64,000 nt of DNA from Lysobacteraceae bacterium 2PB (GCA_005502915.1 SCMT01000012.1:1-64000), one strand, 5' to 3'; counted from the first letter of the stretch, positions 1 through 10,231 are shown. The notes: generated by a model not told the origin, from the letters alone. A program made the numbers and translations.

Positions 1-108
1 CCACCATCGCCCGCATCGATCGCTGGCCGGCCTGTCGCCGGTCGCCTTCGCTCGGGCACAATCCCCGTCAACCTCTACTTCTGCATGACTCGAAGAAACG
101 AGGACGCT

Positions 109-303
109 TCAGTGCACAAATACCACGACGCGCCATTTTGGAAGCACTACATCAGGGCGTCCTGGCAAATCCTTGCGGAACAGTCTGAACCGGTATCCCG
201 CTGCATGCAGATGCCTCCGGACCTGATGCTCCGGCTTGGTATCACGACCGCGAATGCCCGCCATCATCCTGGATCGTGTTTCCCGGCTGACCTTCTCGGG
301 CAT
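109..303 (-). pseudogene. vsr: Truncated very-short-patch repair endonuclease (Vsr) N-terminus
   Basis: The 64-codon frame opens MPEKVSRETRSRMMAGIRGR and continues through a RDTKPE and a GRPDVVLP stretch, the typical N-terminal half of Vsr, which nicks the T strand at T:G mismatches left by deaminated 5-methylcytosine. It stops at ...VVVFVH, exactly where intact family members continue with GCFWH, so the catalytic His and the C-terminal half are absent; full-length Vsr is about 130-150 residues. No C-terminal remnant could be found in positions 1-108, and no cytosine methyltransferase is visible. It is probably a decayed gene, perhaps left from an element at the 3' side of the neighbouring tRNA-Pro. 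Positions 304-505 hold nothing I recognise. Confidence 0.7.
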
Positions 304-505
304 TCTTGTCCTCGCTAAGTGCCGCTGCAGACTTGCACAAACACAAGAATAACTCGTACCTAGTGACACAAGGATCATGGGCCGGATCGACATTCTTATG
401 CCGTGCATGCCGGCATAAGGGTTGTGCAGCGCCACTCACCATGAATCTGCCCCCGCCTGCCCCATGATTTCAAGAGCCGACTCAGAAAGCTCCCAACCAC
501 CACCC

Positions 506-535
506 AACAAAAAACCCCGGATCTCTCCGGGGTTT
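506..535 (-). terminator. Rho-independent terminator after tRNA-Pro
   Basis: On the minus strand a CCCCGG / CCGGGG stem with a six-base loop is followed by a run of T (TTTTTTGTT). It lies about 45 bases past the CCA end of the tRNA-Pro gene and fits as its terminator. Confidence 0.8.
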
Positions 536-578
536 CAAAGACTTATCAGATGTTGCCGAACTGTGCCGGACTTGAATT

Positions 579-655
579 TGGTCGGGGTAGCCGGATTCGA
601 ACCGACGACCACCAGTCCCCCAGACTGGTGCGCTACCAGGCTGCGCTATACCCCG
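579..655 (-). tRNA. tRNA-Pro (anticodon GGG)
   Basis: Read on the minus strand this folds as a 77-base tRNA: acceptor CGGGGTA/TACCCCG, a D arm, an anticodon stem CCAGT/ACTGG around loop CTGGGGG (anticodon GGG), a T arm GTCGG-TTCGAAT-CCGGC, discriminator A and an encoded CCA end at 581-579. It decodes CCC proline codons. Confidence 0.95.
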
Positions 656-709
656 GGTAGGTCGCGCATTGTACTCGCCGCGCGGCTGGCAGGCCAGCCT
701 TGCGGACGA

Positions 710-1066
710 TCAACGCTTGAGAAGCAGCAGGACCTCTTCGAGCTCCATCCGCACCTGGCGGATGATCTGGGAGCTCATGGCGGATTCCTGCTTGGCGCCA
801 TCGCCGTCCAGGCGCAGCCGCGCGCCGCCGATGGTGTAGCCCTGTTCGTAGAGGAGGCTGCGGATCTGCCGGACCATCAGCACGTCGTGGCGCTGGTAGT
901 AGCGGCGGTTGCCGCGGCGCTTGACCGGCTTGAGGCTGGGGAATTCGGTTTCCCAGTAGCGCAGGACGTGCGGCTTGACGTCGCACAGCTCGCTGACTTC
1001 GCCGATGGTGAAGTAGCGCTTGGCCGGGATCGGGGGGAGTTCGCGGTTGCTGCCGGGATCAAGCAT
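710..1066 (-). CDS. MerR-family transcriptional regulator
   Basis: A 118-residue protein with an N-terminal MerR winged helix-turn-helix (residues about 16-85; [20 protein letters not shown], then [13 protein letters not shown]) and a short C-terminal helix ending in a leucine-rich stretch. It lacks an extended effector-binding domain and any obvious metal-binding cysteine motif, so it resembles the small MerR proteins encoded beside ihfA in gammaproteobacteria. Its ATG overlaps the end of ihfA by 8 bases, so the two are probably translationally coupled. Its target is not known from this sequence. Confidence 0.85.
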   Translation of the reverse strand: MLDPGSNRELPPIPAKRYFTIGEVSELCDVKPHVLRYWETEFPSLKPVKRRGNRRYYQRHDVLMVRQIRSLLYEQGYTIGGARLRLDGDGAKQESAMSSQIIRQVRMELEEVLLLLKR

Positions 1067-1361
1067 CGCCGGCTCCCGCGTAGGCCTCGACCCGCTCCTT
1101 CAGCTTCTGGCCCGGGCGGAAGGTGACGACGGTCCGGGCGGAGATCGGGATCTCCTCGCCGGTCTTGGGGTTGCGGCCGGGGCGCTGGTTCTTGCGGCGC
1201 AGGTCGAAATTGCCGAAGCCCGACAGCTTGACCTGGCGTCCCTGTTCCAGCGCCTCGCGGAGGACGTCGAAGAACGCGTCCACGAATTCCTTCGCCTCGC
1301 GCTTGTTCAGACCGACCTCGTCGAACAGGCGTTCCGCCATTTCTGCCTTGGTCAAAGCCAT
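1059..1361 (-). CDS. ihfA: Integration host factor subunit alpha
   Basis: A 100-residue HU/IHF-fold protein. [20 protein letters not shown] forms the dimerisation helices, and the DNA-bending arm carries the conserved RNPKTGEEI with its intercalating proline. With IhfB it bends DNA at sequence-specific sites and assists recombination, replication and sigma-54 promoters. That role is of interest here because many sigma-54 type promoters lie 25-48 kb away in this window. It follows pheT by 67 bases, the usual pheST-ihfA arrangement, and overlaps the merR-type gene. A G-rich run before the ATG serves as ribosome binding site. Confidence 0.95.
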   Translation of the reverse strand: MALTKAEMAERLFDEVGLNKREAKEFVDAFFDVLREALEQGRQVKLSGFGNFDLRRKNQRPGRNPKTGEEIPISARTVVTFRPGQKLKERVEAYAGAGDA

Positions 1362-1428
1362 CCGTTTCCCCCAAAACGAGCCCGTTGAACTGCGCGAGGC
1401 GGCCGGCGAAACCGGCCACCGGGCCGGC

Positions 1429-3831
1429 TCACGCGCGGATTTCCGCGCCGTGTTGCCCGCGCAGCGCGGCGATGACTTCGGCCACCACCTGATCGACTTC
1501 GCGGTCGGTCAGAGTGCGTGATTCTTCTTGCAGAATCAAGCCCATAGCGAGGCTCTTGCATCCGGTTTCGACGCCCTTGCCGACGTAGCGGTCGAACAGG
1601 GTCAGGTCCCGCAACGACGGGCCTGCGGCGGCCCGGACGCTGCTTTCGAGGGCGGCCCAGGACACCGTTTCCGGGACGACGAACGCGAGATCCCGGCGGA
1701 CGGACGGATACGGGCTGAGGCCAGTGGCCACCGGCAGGGCGCGGCGCTGCAGCGGCGCCAGCTCGACCTCGAAGGCCACGACCGGGGCGTCCAGGTCCAG
1801 GGCCTTCTGCAGGCGGGGGTGGAGCTGGCCGATCCAGCCGATCCGGGTCTCCGCGTCGCCATCGATGCGGAGGATGTCGGCCGAGCGGCCGGGGTGGCCC
1901 GAGGGGACCTGCGACGGGCGGAAGACCAGCCGGGCGCCGGAGGCGGCCGCCAGGGCCTCGAGGTCGCCCTTGATGTCGTGGAAATCGACCTGACGCGCGG
2001 GCACACCCCACTGCTCGGCCTGGACATCGCCGCAGGCCACCGCCGCGATCCGGCGGGTTTCCTGCGGCGCTTCACCGATGGCGCGGGCGTGGAAGGTCTT
2101 GCCGACCTCGAACAGGCGGACGCGGCGCTGCTGGCGCGCGGCGTTGCGGCCCAGCGCGGCGACCAGGCCGGGCAGCAGCGAGGTCCGCATCACGCCCAGT
2201 TCGGCGCTGAGCGGGTTGGCCAGGGCCACGGCGCCCTCTGCGGCCTGCCAGCTGTCGAGCAGGCCGGCATCGACGAAGGCGTAGTTGATGGTCTCCAGGT
2301 AGTCGCGGGCGACCATCTGGCGACGGACCGTGACCTCGTCGAGCACGCCCTCGGGCTGCGCGACGACGCGCGTCGCCCCGCCCGGCAGCGTGGTCGGGAT
2401 GGCGTCGTAGCCGTGGATGCGGGCGATCTCCTCGACCAGGTCCTCTTCGATCGCGATGTCGAAGCGGCGGGTCGGCGCGGTGACGGTCCAGCCGTCCGCG
2501 TTCGCTTCCACGCCGAGGCCGAGCGCGCGCAGGATGCGTTCGACTTCGGCATCGGGCACGCGCACGCCGAGCACGCGGGCGAGGCGCTCGCGACGCAGGC
2601 CGACGACCTGCGGCCTGGGCATGTCGGCCTCGCGGACCACGTCGATCACCGGGCCGGGCACGCCGCCGGCGATGTCGAGGATGAGCCGGGTCGCGTATTC
2701 GACGGCGATGCGCGGCAGTTCGGGATCGACGCCGCGCTCGAAGCGATGGCCGGCGTCGGTGTGCATGCCGAGCTTGCGGCTGCGGCCGATGATCGCCGAC
2801 GGCACCCAGTGCGCGGCTTCGAGGAAGACGTTGCGGGTCGCGTCGGTCACGCGCGTGTCGTGGCCGCCCATGATCCCGCCCAGCGCGACCGCGCGCGCGG
2901 CGCGACCGCCGGTGCTGTCGGAGACGACGAGGAAGTCCTCGTCGAGCGCGACGGTGCGGCCGTCGAGCAGCCTGGTCTCTTCGCCGGCGCGCGCTTCGCG
3001 CACGACCACCGGCGCCTGCAGCGTGTCCTTGTCGAACGCGTGCATGGGCTGGCCGAGTTCCAGCATCACGTACTGGGTGACGTCGACGAGGAAGCTGATC
3101 GGGCGCACGCCGCTGCGACGCAGGCGCTCGGCCATCCACAGCGGCGCCGGCACCGTCGCGTCGACGCCGTCGATCACGCGGCCGGCGAAACGCGGCACCT
3201 TCGCGCCGGCATCGAGTTCGACGGCCAGCACGGCGTCGCTCGCCGCCGGCACGGGATCGGCCTGCAGCGGTTCGACCTGACTGCCGAGCGCGGCGGCGGC
3301 GTCGAAGGCGATGCCGCGCACGCCGAAGCAGTCGGCGCGGTTGGGCGTGAGCTTGAGTTCGATCGTGGCGTCGGGCAGGCCGAGGTAATCGGCGAGCGGC
3401 GTGCCGATCGGCGCGTCGGCGGGCAGTTCGAGCAGGCCGGAGGCATCGGCGTCGATGCCGAGTTCCTTCGCCGAGCAGAGCATGCCGTTGGAGTCGACGC
3501 CGCGCAGCTTCGCGGCCTTGATCGTCAGTTCGCCGACCTGGGTGCCGATGGTCGCGAGCGGCGCGATGAGGCCGGGACGCGCGTTCGGCGCACCGCAGAC
3601 GATCTGCAGAAGACCACCGGTGCCGGCATCGACCTGGCAGACCTGCAGGCGGTCGGCCTCGGGATGCTTCGCGCATTCGACGATGCGCGCGACGACCACG
3701 CCGTCGAGCGCGGCGCCGAGCACCGTCAGCTCCTCGACTTCCAGGCCGATGGCCGTCAGCGTCGCTGCGAGCTGCTCGCGCGAGGCGTCGGTCTTCACGT
3801 GTTGCCGCAACCAGTTTTCGGAGAATTTCAT
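1429..3831 (-). CDS. pheT: Phenylalanine-tRNA ligase subunit beta
   Basis: 800 residues from the ATG at 3831 ([12 protein letters not shown]); a longer open frame upstream is not needed because this N-terminus matches the family start. Visible parts are the tRNA-binding EMAP-like domain (about 40-150, [20 protein letters not shown]), the B3/B4 editing region, B5, the catalytic-like core and the C-terminal anticodon-binding FDX-ACB domain ([15 protein letters not shown] onward). With PheS it forms the alpha2beta2 enzyme that charges tRNA-Phe. It lies 115 bases after pheS, and a palindromic repeat sits in that gap. Confidence 0.97.
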   Translation of the reverse strand: MKFSENWLRQHVKTDASREQLAATLTAIGLEVEELTVLGAALDGVVVARIVECAKHPEADRLQVCQVDAGTGGLLQIVCGAPNARPGLIAPLATIGTQVGELTIKAAKLRGVDSNGMLCSAKELGIDADASGLLELPADAPIGTPLADYLGLPDATIELKLTPNRADCFGVRGIAFDAAAALGSQVEPLQADPVPAASDAVLAVELDAGAKVPRFAGRVIDGVDATVPAPLWMAERLRRSGVRPISFLVDVTQYVMLELGQPMHAFDKDTLQAPVVVREARAGEETRLLDGRTVALDEDFLVVSDSTGGRAARAVALGGIMGGHDTRVTDATRNVFLEAAHWVPSAIIGRSRKLGMHTDAGHRFERGVDPELPRIAVEYATRLILDIAGGVPGPVIDVVREADMPRPQVVGLRRERLARVLGVRVPDAEVERILRALGLGVEANADGWTVTAPTRRFDIAIEEDLVEEIARIHGYDAIPTTLPGGATRVVAQPEGVLDEVTVRRQMVARDYLETINYAFVDAGLLDSWQAAEGAVALANPLSAELGVMRTSLLPGLVAALGRNAARQQRRVRLFEVGKTFHARAIGEAPQETRRIAAVACGDVQAEQWGVPARQVDFHDIKGDLEALAAASGARLVFRPSQVPSGHPGRSADILRIDGDAETRIGWIGQLHPRLQKALDLDAPVVAFEVELAPLQRRALPVATGLSPYPSVRRDLAFVVPETVSWAALESSVRAAAGPSLRDLTLFDRYVGKGVETGCKSLAMGLILQEESRTLTDREVDQVVAEVIAALRGQHGAEIRA

Positions 3832-3849
3832 GCTTGGACACCTTGTTGT

Positions 3850-3928
3850 GTCATTCCGAACGCAGTGAGGCACCTGCGGTTCGAATGTCCGGATTGGAAA
3901 GCAGGTCCCTCGCTGCGCTCGGGATGAC
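3850..3928. repeat. REP/MITE-like imperfect palindrome between pheS and pheT
   Basis: Arms GTCATTCCGAACGCAGTGAG.. (3850 on) and CCTCGCTGCGCTCGGGATGA.. (3908 on) are inverted and match at about 18 of 21 positions, with about 37 bases between them. This resembles the dispersed GTCATTCCGAGCGCAGCGAGG-type intergenic repeats of many proteobacteria. It sits inside the pheS-pheT operon, where the hairpin could affect mRNA stability. Confidence 0.65.
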
Positions 3929-3946
3929 AGCGATCGTCGCCGCGGA

Positions 3947-5071
<1,125 letters not shown>

Positions 5072-5431
5072 TTATGCCGCGAGCGCGCTCTTCGCCTTTT
5101 CAGCCAGCGCGGTAAAGCCCTTCGCGTCGTGCACGGCGATGTCGGCCAGCACCTTGCGGTCGAGGGTGATACCGGCCTTGAGCAGGCCGTTGATGAAGCG
5201 GCTGTAGCTGATGCCGTTGCTGCGGGCGGCCGCGTTGATACGGGCGATCCACAGGGTGCGGAAATTGCGCTTCTTCTGCTTGCGGCCGATGTAGGCGTAC
5301 TGCAGGGCCTTCGTGACCGCCTGCTTGGCGACGCGGAAGACCTTGCGGCGGGCGTTGTAGTAGCCCTTGGCCTGCTTCAGGATTTTCTTGTGACGGCGAC
5401 GCGCCGTAACACCACGTTTAACTCGTGCCAT
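5072..5431 (-). CDS. rplT: 50S ribosomal protein L20
   Basis: 119 residues, the usual L20 length, with the basic N-terminal tail [20 protein letters not shown] and the C-terminal globular domain ([20 protein letters not shown]). It binds 23S rRNA and acts early in 50S assembly; in E. coli it also represses its own operon. It follows rpmI by 12 bases and is clearly co-transcribed with it. Confidence 0.98.
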   Translation of the reverse strand: MARVKRGVTARRRHKKILKQAKGYYNARRKVFRVAKQAVTKALQYAYIGRKQKKRNFRTLWIARINAAARSNGISYSRFINGLLKAGITLDRKVLADIAVHDAKGFTALAEKAKSALAA

Positions 5432-5443
5432 TGTTCAGTCTCC

Positions 5444-5641
5444 TCACAAATACGGAAGCATGCGGTCCAGACGGCCGGCGTCTTCGGCGCGAACATGGTT
5501 CGTCTGCCGCAGGTTGCGCTTCCGCTTGGTCGCTTTCTTGGTGAGGATGTGGCTCTTGTTGGCGTGGCCGCACTTGTACTTGCCGGAAGCGGTCTTCCGG
5601 AAGCGCTTGGCCGCCGCCCGATTGGTCTTGATCTTGGGCAT
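5444..5641 (-). CDS. rpmI: 50S ribosomal protein L35
   Basis: 65 residues from the ATG at 5641 ([20 protein letters not shown]), the standard L35 length, rich in Lys and Arg. The open frame continues far upstream, but only this ATG gives the family N-terminus. In most bacteria rpmI directly follows infC. Here infC is 4.8 kb upstream with four unrelated genes between them, so rpmI-rplT must use its own promoter, for which there is a candidate at 5820-5848. Confidence 0.97.
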   Translation of the reverse strand: MPKIKTNRAAAKRFRKTASGKYKCGHANKSHILTKKATKRKRNLRQTNHVRAEDAGRLDRMLPYL

Positions 5642-5819
5642 TGGAAAGTCCTGGGGTCTGATCGAGTACTGGCGTGGGCGGCAGCCGAAACTGCTCTTTC
5701 CGTCCTGCCCTGCCGGTTTTAGGTCGTTGATCCGCAAGGGAAAACCCCTGCAGGCCTGACGACGGGTCCGTACTTTGAAGCGGGTCTTGCATGCAGCATC
5801 CCGGCGAACCGGGCCGCGC

Positions 5820-5848
5820 ATTATGCCCGGCCCCGCCCGGCGATGCAA
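5820..5848 (-). promoter_or_regulatory. Candidate sigma-70 promoter for rpmI-rplT
   Basis: On the minus strand TTGCAT (5848-5843) and CATAAT (5825-5820) are separated by 17 bases. The predicted start would leave a leader of about 170 nt before rpmI, long enough for an L20-type autoregulatory site. A 14-bp perfect palindrome (ATTTCCATGGAAAT, 5864-5877) lies just upstream and could be an operator. Confidence 0.5.
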
Positions 5849-5907
5849 ACCGGACCGGGACCAATTTCCATGGAAATCATGGATTTGCCCGAGCGAGGTC
5901 GGGCAGC

Positions 5908-7098
5908 TCAGCGGGCGCGGGCCACCTGCGGCTCCTGCGCGGGCATGGTCTGCGGCTGCCCGGTCGGGACCAGGGCCTGCTCGCTGCTGCGTTCCAGCGG
6001 CTGTTCGCGCGCGGTCGCCACGTCGACATGGGCGATGCGCTGGGTCTCCGCCTGCTGGCCCTGCACGGCGAAGGCGCGCCGGCCGTCCTCGCCGAACACG
6101 ACCTGGTCGACCCGCTGCAGCCCGCCACGCTGGGCCTCCACGGCCAGGGCGCCGGCCAGGCGTTCGGTCTGCCCGGCATCGAGGCCGCGTGCCGGCGCCT
6201 GCGGCTGCAGGGCATCGAGCGACTGCCGATAGAGCGGATTCGCCGGATGCGCCGGCTGGTCCAGCCGTGCGCCACGGGTCTCGAAATCCTTGCCGAAGAC
6301 TTTCTCCTGGGCCTCGATCACTGCGTCGATGTAGTGCATCTCGACGCCGTGCTTCACCGACTTCACCGGATTGAGCTTCTGCCAGAAGGTCAGCGGGTCG
6401 GGATCGGGCAGTTCGATCTTGTGGCCGACCGCATCCGGCATCAGGTGGCGGATGATCGGCTTGTTCTCCTGGAGTTCGGTCAGGATCTCGTTCTGCACGG
6501 CGTAGCGGCGGATCAGACCGCCCTGCTCGGCCTCGCGCTTCACCGCATCGGGATCGAGGCCGACGCGTTCGAGGGTCTTGTCGTGCACGCCCGCCGCATT
6601 GAAGGTGACCGCCGGGGTGTCGGTGGCGACCGCCGCAGCGGCGGCCAGCCCGCCACCCAGCGAGTGCCCGGTGATGACCATGTCCTGGCCGAAGGCGACC
6701 TTGGCCTGGCGGGCCAGCGCCATGGCCTGGTTGTACTGCGAGGTCTCGAAGCCCAGACCCTGGCCGAAGTTGGTCAGCCAATCCTTGGCCTCGTCGGTGC
6801 CGCTGTAGGCCAGCACGTGGCGGCCCTGGCCGTCGCCGTAGATCACGGCCATGAACCCGCTGCTCTGGTTCTTCAGCAGGGTCGGATCGATGCCGTGGCG
6901 GCGCAGTTCGTCCTCGCCCAGCGGCTTCCACTGGCCGACACCTTCCTGCTGGCCATTCCGGTCGTAGTCATAGACATCGCGCATCAGCTTCGCGAGCGTC
7001 ATGTCCACCGGCAGCGCAGTCTGTCCGCGCACCTCATCGGCGAAGGTCGGTCGCTGCGCCTGGCCCTGCAGGCGGTCCGGATCGATCCGTGCATTCAT
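5908..7098 (-). CDS. Class 3 lipase-like effector with C-terminal XVIPCD
   Basis: 396 residues from the ATG at 7098, with GGGGAG about nine bases upstream; ATG 7107 or 7116 is possible. An alpha/beta-hydrolase (lipase class 3 like) domain covers about 40-270, with nucleophile Ser146 in GHSLGGG and a likely catalytic His255 in MHYID. Residues about 285-380 look like an [26 protein letters not shown], then a [17 protein letters not shown] element. In Xanthomonadales the XVIPCD directs toxins into the type IV secretion system for killing neighbours. No signal peptide is seen, as expected for a T4SS substrate. The gene directly follows an ankyrin lipoprotein gene, its likely immunity. Phospholipase activity is inferred. 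Confidence 0.82.
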   Translation of the reverse strand: MNARIDPDRLQGQAQRPTFADEVRGQTALPVDMTLAKLMRDVYDYDRNGQQEGVGQWKPLGEDELRRHGIDPTLLKNQSSGFMAVIYGDGQGRHVLAYSGTDEAKDWLTNFGQGLGFETSQYNQAMALARQAKVAFGQDMVITGHSLGGGLAAAAAVATDTPAVTFNAAGVHDKTLERVGLDPDAVKREAEQGGLIRRYAVQNEILTELQENKPIIRHLMPDAVGHKIELPDPDPLTFWQKLNPVKSVKHGVEMHYIDAVIEAQEKVFGKDFETRGARLDQPAHPANPLYRQSLDALQPQAPARGLDAGQTERLAGALAVEAQRGGLQRVDQVVFGEDGRRAFAVQGQQAETQRIAHVDVATAREQPLERSSEQALVPTGQPQTMPAQEPQVARAR

Positions 7099-7183
7099 CC
7101 CTGCCATTCTCCCCATCGATGTCCCGGTGTGCCCGGGAGACGCCGGCCGCTCGGGCTGGCACGTCAAGAAAACCCTCGCGCGA

Positions 7184-7966
7184 TCAGTGCGCGCCTTCCA
7201 GCGGAATGCCGCGCTGCGCCAGCCATGCCTCGACCGCCTCCCGGCGCTTGCGCGTCTCGGCGTTGAGCAGGGCGGCGCGGGTCATGAACAGGTAGCGCTG
7301 GAACGTCGCGCCCTGTGCGTTGCGGGCATTCGGATCGGCGCCAGCATCGAGCAGGTCGAGCGCGCGCGCCGGCTCGTTGATCTGGCCGGCCACGTGCAGC
7401 GGCGTGTTGCCGAGGCGATCGGCCAGGTTCGGATCGGCGCCGGCGGCGAGCAGCGCGCGGAACTGGACCTCGCGCTCGCCCATCAGCGCAGCGCGCAGCG
7501 GACCGGCGCCGGATTCGGGGTTGCGCACATTCGGGTCGGCGCCGCGCGCGAGCAGTTCGGCGAGATAGGCCGGGTCGTTGGCCATCGCGGCCATGTGCAC
7601 GACGGTGTCGCCGTCGACGCCGGGCTGCGCGGGATCGGCACCGGCGTCGAGCAGCGCCTTCAGGCTGTCGAGACGCTGGTTGAGCAGCGCCCACTGCAGC
7701 AGGGTGACCTGCTTGTCGCCGCGCGCGGCGAGGTCGGTGGCGGGCGCGAGCGTGCGGATGCGGGCGACGTCGCCCTCGGCGATGGCCTCGGCCAGGGTCG
7801 CGACCGCCGGGTCCGGAAAGACCTGACTCGGGGCCACGCGATGGATTTCTGCGGTTGCGGGCATTGCGGACTTCTCCTTGGCGCAGGCGGTACAGGCGAC
7901 GCAGGCGGCGACGAGCAGCAGGAGGGCGGGAGCCGCCGGCCGGGTGCTCAGACGGTCCAGCCGCAT
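7184..7966 (-). CDS. Ankyrin-repeat lipoprotein, likely immunity to the adjacent lipase
   Basis: 260 residues from the ATG at 7966. The N-terminus is a lipoprotein signal: Arg residues, a hydrophobic stretch and a cysteine-containing lipobox near LAACVACTAC. About four ankyrin-type repeats follow (AGADPAQPGVDGDTVVHMAA; GADPNVRNPESGAGPLRAAL; AGADPNLADRLGNTPLHVAG; AGADPNARNAQGATFQRYLF). The protein should sit in the periplasm, where T4SS-delivered lipases act, and its gene lies 85 bases upstream of the XVIPCD lipase gene in the same operon. Immunity lipoproteins next to XVIPCD effectors are the general rule in this secretion system; the pairing here is inferred from position. Confidence 0.75.
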   Translation of the reverse strand: MRLDRLSTRPAAPALLLLVAACVACTACAKEKSAMPATAEIHRVAPSQVFPDPAVATLAEAIAEGDVARIRTLAPATDLAARGDKQVTLLQWALLNQRLDSLKALLDAGADPAQPGVDGDTVVHMAAMANDPAYLAELLARGADPNVRNPESGAGPLRAALMGEREVQFRALLAAGADPNLADRLGNTPLHVAGQINEPARALDLLDAGADPNARNAQGATFQRYLFMTRAALLNAETRKRREAVEAWLAQRGIPLEGAH

Positions 7967-8044
7967 CGCCCACCTCGGGACACATTGAACGCATCGATGG
8001 GTGCATCGTGCCGGCAAGCCATGACCGCCACAAGGCAGGACATG

Positions 8045-9508
8045 TCAGTGATGCCGCGCATGGATCTGCTGGACCTCGTCCTGCGCGCGTTCCTGGGGCT
8101 GCCGGGCATGCAATTCGGCCGATCGCCGGCTGCTGTCCTCCAGCGTGGTCCGGCGGGCCGCCTCGACATCGACCGCTTCGGAGACGCGGGCGGCCGGGTC
8201 GGGGACGCGCCCCTGCACGGCGAACAGGGTATTGCCGTTGTCGGCCGGCACGAGCGCATCGATCCGCTCGAGCCCCCGCGACTGCGCGGCCACGGTCAGC
8301 ACGCCGGCAATGCGCTCGCTGTCGCGATCGCCGGGCAGACGATCGCGCACCTGCGTGAGCGCCTGGGCGTACAGGCCGTGCATCGGGTGGCGCTCATCGT
8401 TCAGCAGGGGATCGCGCGGCGCGAGATCGCGGAACGCCTGCGCGAAGCGTCCATGCAGCAGGGAATCGTCGAACAGGGGCGAACGGAACATCCCCATCGG
8501 CATGTGACCGAACGCGTGCGATGCCGCCTGCTGCTGGGCGGGACCGACGGACAGGCCCTGCAACTGGGAGACGTACGGCAGCACGCCGCCGTCCATCGTG
8601 TGCAGCTTGACGCTGCCCAGCCCCTCCTGGGGCGTCAGCTCGTGGCGCTTGCCCATCGCGGTGGGCACGCGCGTGGTCATGCCGTCGATGCCGAGGTGAT
8701 CGATGACCTCCTGCGGCTCGCCGTATTCGCCGAGCGAACTGCCGCGCAACGCCGCTTTCATCCACTCGCCGGTCCTGAATTCGCGCCCCTGCACGCTGTC
8801 GAGGATCTCGCCGCGGGTGACGACGCTGGTCATCAGCTGCGGCGCACGCTCGCGGACGCGCTCTGGATCGAGCTGGAAGCCGCGCAGGGTCTCGTCGTGC
8901 AGGCCGGCCGAGTTGAAGGTCATGCCGTGGTTGCCGAACATCGCGCTGACCAGCTGCGCCTGTCCACCGCCCTTGGAATGCCCCGTCACCATCAGGTGGT
9001 CGCGACCGATCGCTTCGTTGCAGAGGTTGCCGAGCGCGACCGCATCCTTATGCTGCTGGCTTTCGATACCCAGCCCCTGCTTGAGGTTGGTCACCCAGTC
9101 CTGGCCGGACTGGCGGACGTCATCCACCTTGAGCGCATATTCGTGGCCGCGCAGCATGCCGAGCATGTCGGACTCGATGTCCAGGCCGCCGGGGCCATCG
9201 AAAGGACGCGTTTCCACGCGCACGCTAGGGTTGACCGTGCCCCGGAACGACAGCACGTGCTGGCCGCTGTCGTTGGCGTACAGCTCGGCCTGCATGCCGC
9301 TCTTGGTATGCATGGCCTGCGGATCGATGCCCTTTTCGCGCAGTTCCTCTTCGCCGAGGCGGCGGAAGCCCGTCGACGACGGCGTCTCGCCCGGCGGGCG
9401 GTAGACGTCCTTGGCCAGTTCGGCCATGGTCTGGGCCGGCACCTGCGGTGGCGGATCGGGCTGCGGCCTCGGGACATGGGCACGCACCAGGTTCCTGAAG
9501 TATTCCAT
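8045..9508 (-). CDS. Second lipase-like effector with XVIPCD
   Basis: 487 residues; the ATG at 9508 has GGGAGGAA eight or so bases upstream. It shares the layout of the 5.9-kb lipase: a hydrolase domain (about 28-310) with Ser178 in GHSKGGG and a candidate His303 in KLHTMDGG, then a C-terminal XVIPCD (about 380-475) with GLERIDALVPADNGNTLFAV and a VDVEAARRTTLEDSSRR element. The first Gly after the nucleophile is preceded by Lys instead of the usual Leu. An N-terminal Pro-rich stretch replaces any signal peptide. It is only distantly similar to the first lipase, so this looks like an old duplication. The cognate immunity is probably the ankyrin gene just upstream. Confidence 0.82.
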   Translation of the reverse strand: MEYFRNLVRAHVPRPQPDPPPQVPAQTMAELAKDVYRPPGETPSSTGFRRLGEEELREKGIDPQAMHTKSGMQAELYANDSGQHVLSFRGTVNPSVRVETRPFDGPGGLDIESDMLGMLRGHEYALKVDDVRQSGQDWVTNLKQGLGIESQQHKDAVALGNLCNEAIGRDHLMVTGHSKGGGQAQLVSAMFGNHGMTFNSAGLHDETLRGFQLDPERVRERAPQLMTSVVTRGEILDSVQGREFRTGEWMKAALRGSSLGEYGEPQEVIDHLGIDGMTTRVPTAMGKRHELTPQEGLGSVKLHTMDGGVLPYVSQLQGLSVGPAQQQAASHAFGHMPMGMFRSPLFDDSLLHGRFAQAFRDLAPRDPLLNDERHPMHGLYAQALTQVRDRLPGDRDSERIAGVLTVAAQSRGLERIDALVPADNGNTLFAVQGRVPDPAARVSEAVDVEAARRTTLEDSSRRSAELHARQPQERAQDEVQQIHARHH

Positions 9509-9547
9509 CGATGATTCCTCCCTCGGTCGGATCCGCGCGGGGCGCGG

Positions 9548-10231
9548 TCAATGCAGGTCGATCGGGATCTGGCGGGCGACCATCCATTCCAGGACGTCTT
9601 CCCAGCGACGGCTGCCTTCGGCGTCCATCATGTCGAGCCGCACCTTGAACAGATAACGCTGGAAGGTGGCGCCCTGACGATTGCGCAGGCCGGGGTCGGC
9701 GCCCGCCTCCAGCAGGTCGAGCACCCGGGCAGGCGCATTGATCATCGCGGCGACATGCAGCGGCGTGTTGCCGCTGGCATCGGCATGGTCCAGATCGATG
9801 CCGGGCGTGGCCAGCAGCCGATGGAACTGGCGCTCCCGGCCATTCATCAAGGCCTCGCACAGCGGCACCGCGCCGGTGTGCGCGTTGACGACATTGGGGT
9901 TGACCGACAGCGCGAGCAGGGTGTCCAGCCAGGCCGGGTCTTCGGCCATCGTGGCGAGGTGGACGACGGTATCCCCGTCCAGGCCGGGCTGCGCGGGGTC
10001 GGCACCTGCTTCGACGAGCACGCGGATGGCGTCGGCGTTGCGCTGGAGCAGCGCCCATTGAAGCAGGGTGACGTTGTGATCGCCGTGCGCCCCGAGATCC
10101 GCCCGGGACGCCAGGGCTCGGACGTTCGCATCGTCGTGCACGCGGATCGCCTCGGCCAGCGCGGCGGCGACGGGATCCTCGAAGACATCGCCACCCCGTG
10201 GGCTGGCGGTCGCGACCTGCGGTTCGATCAT
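9548..10231 (-). CDS. Ankyrin-repeat protein without signal peptide
   Basis: 227 residues from the ATG at 10231 (MIEPQVATASPRGGDVFED), chosen because AGGAGC precedes it; extending upstream adds no signal peptide. Four ankyrin repeats align closely with those of the 7.2-kb lipoprotein (AGADPAQPGLDGDTVVHLAT; ASGNTPLHVAAMINAPARVL; AGADPGLRNRQGATFQRYLF), so the two are paralogues. This one appears cytoplasmic. It lies 39 bases before the second XVIPCD lipase. It could neutralise the toxin before export or be a chaperone, or the periplasmic signal may have been lost. Confidence 0.7.
   Translation of the reverse strand: MIEPQVATASPRGGDVFEDPVAAALAEAIRVHDDANVRALASRADLGAHGDHNVTLLQWALLQRNADAIRVLVEAGADPAQPGLDGDTVVHLATMAEDPAWLDTLLALSVNPNVVNAHTGAVPLCEALMNGRERQFHRLLATPGIDLDHADASGNTPLHVAAMINAPARVLDLLEAGADPGLRNRQGATFQRYLFKVRLDMMDAEGSRRWEDVLEWMVARQIPIDLH

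Noticed and set aside
1528-3927. An 800-codon plus-strand open frame antisense to pheT
   Set aside because: In high-GC DNA the strand opposite a real gene is often open. The translation is Ala/Gly/Arg-rich without family features, while pheT is unmistakable.
7001-9514. An 837-codon plus-strand frame opposite the lipase/ankyrin genes
   Set aside because: Composition typical of an antisense shadow. The minus-strand genes carry recognisable catalytic and ankyrin motifs.
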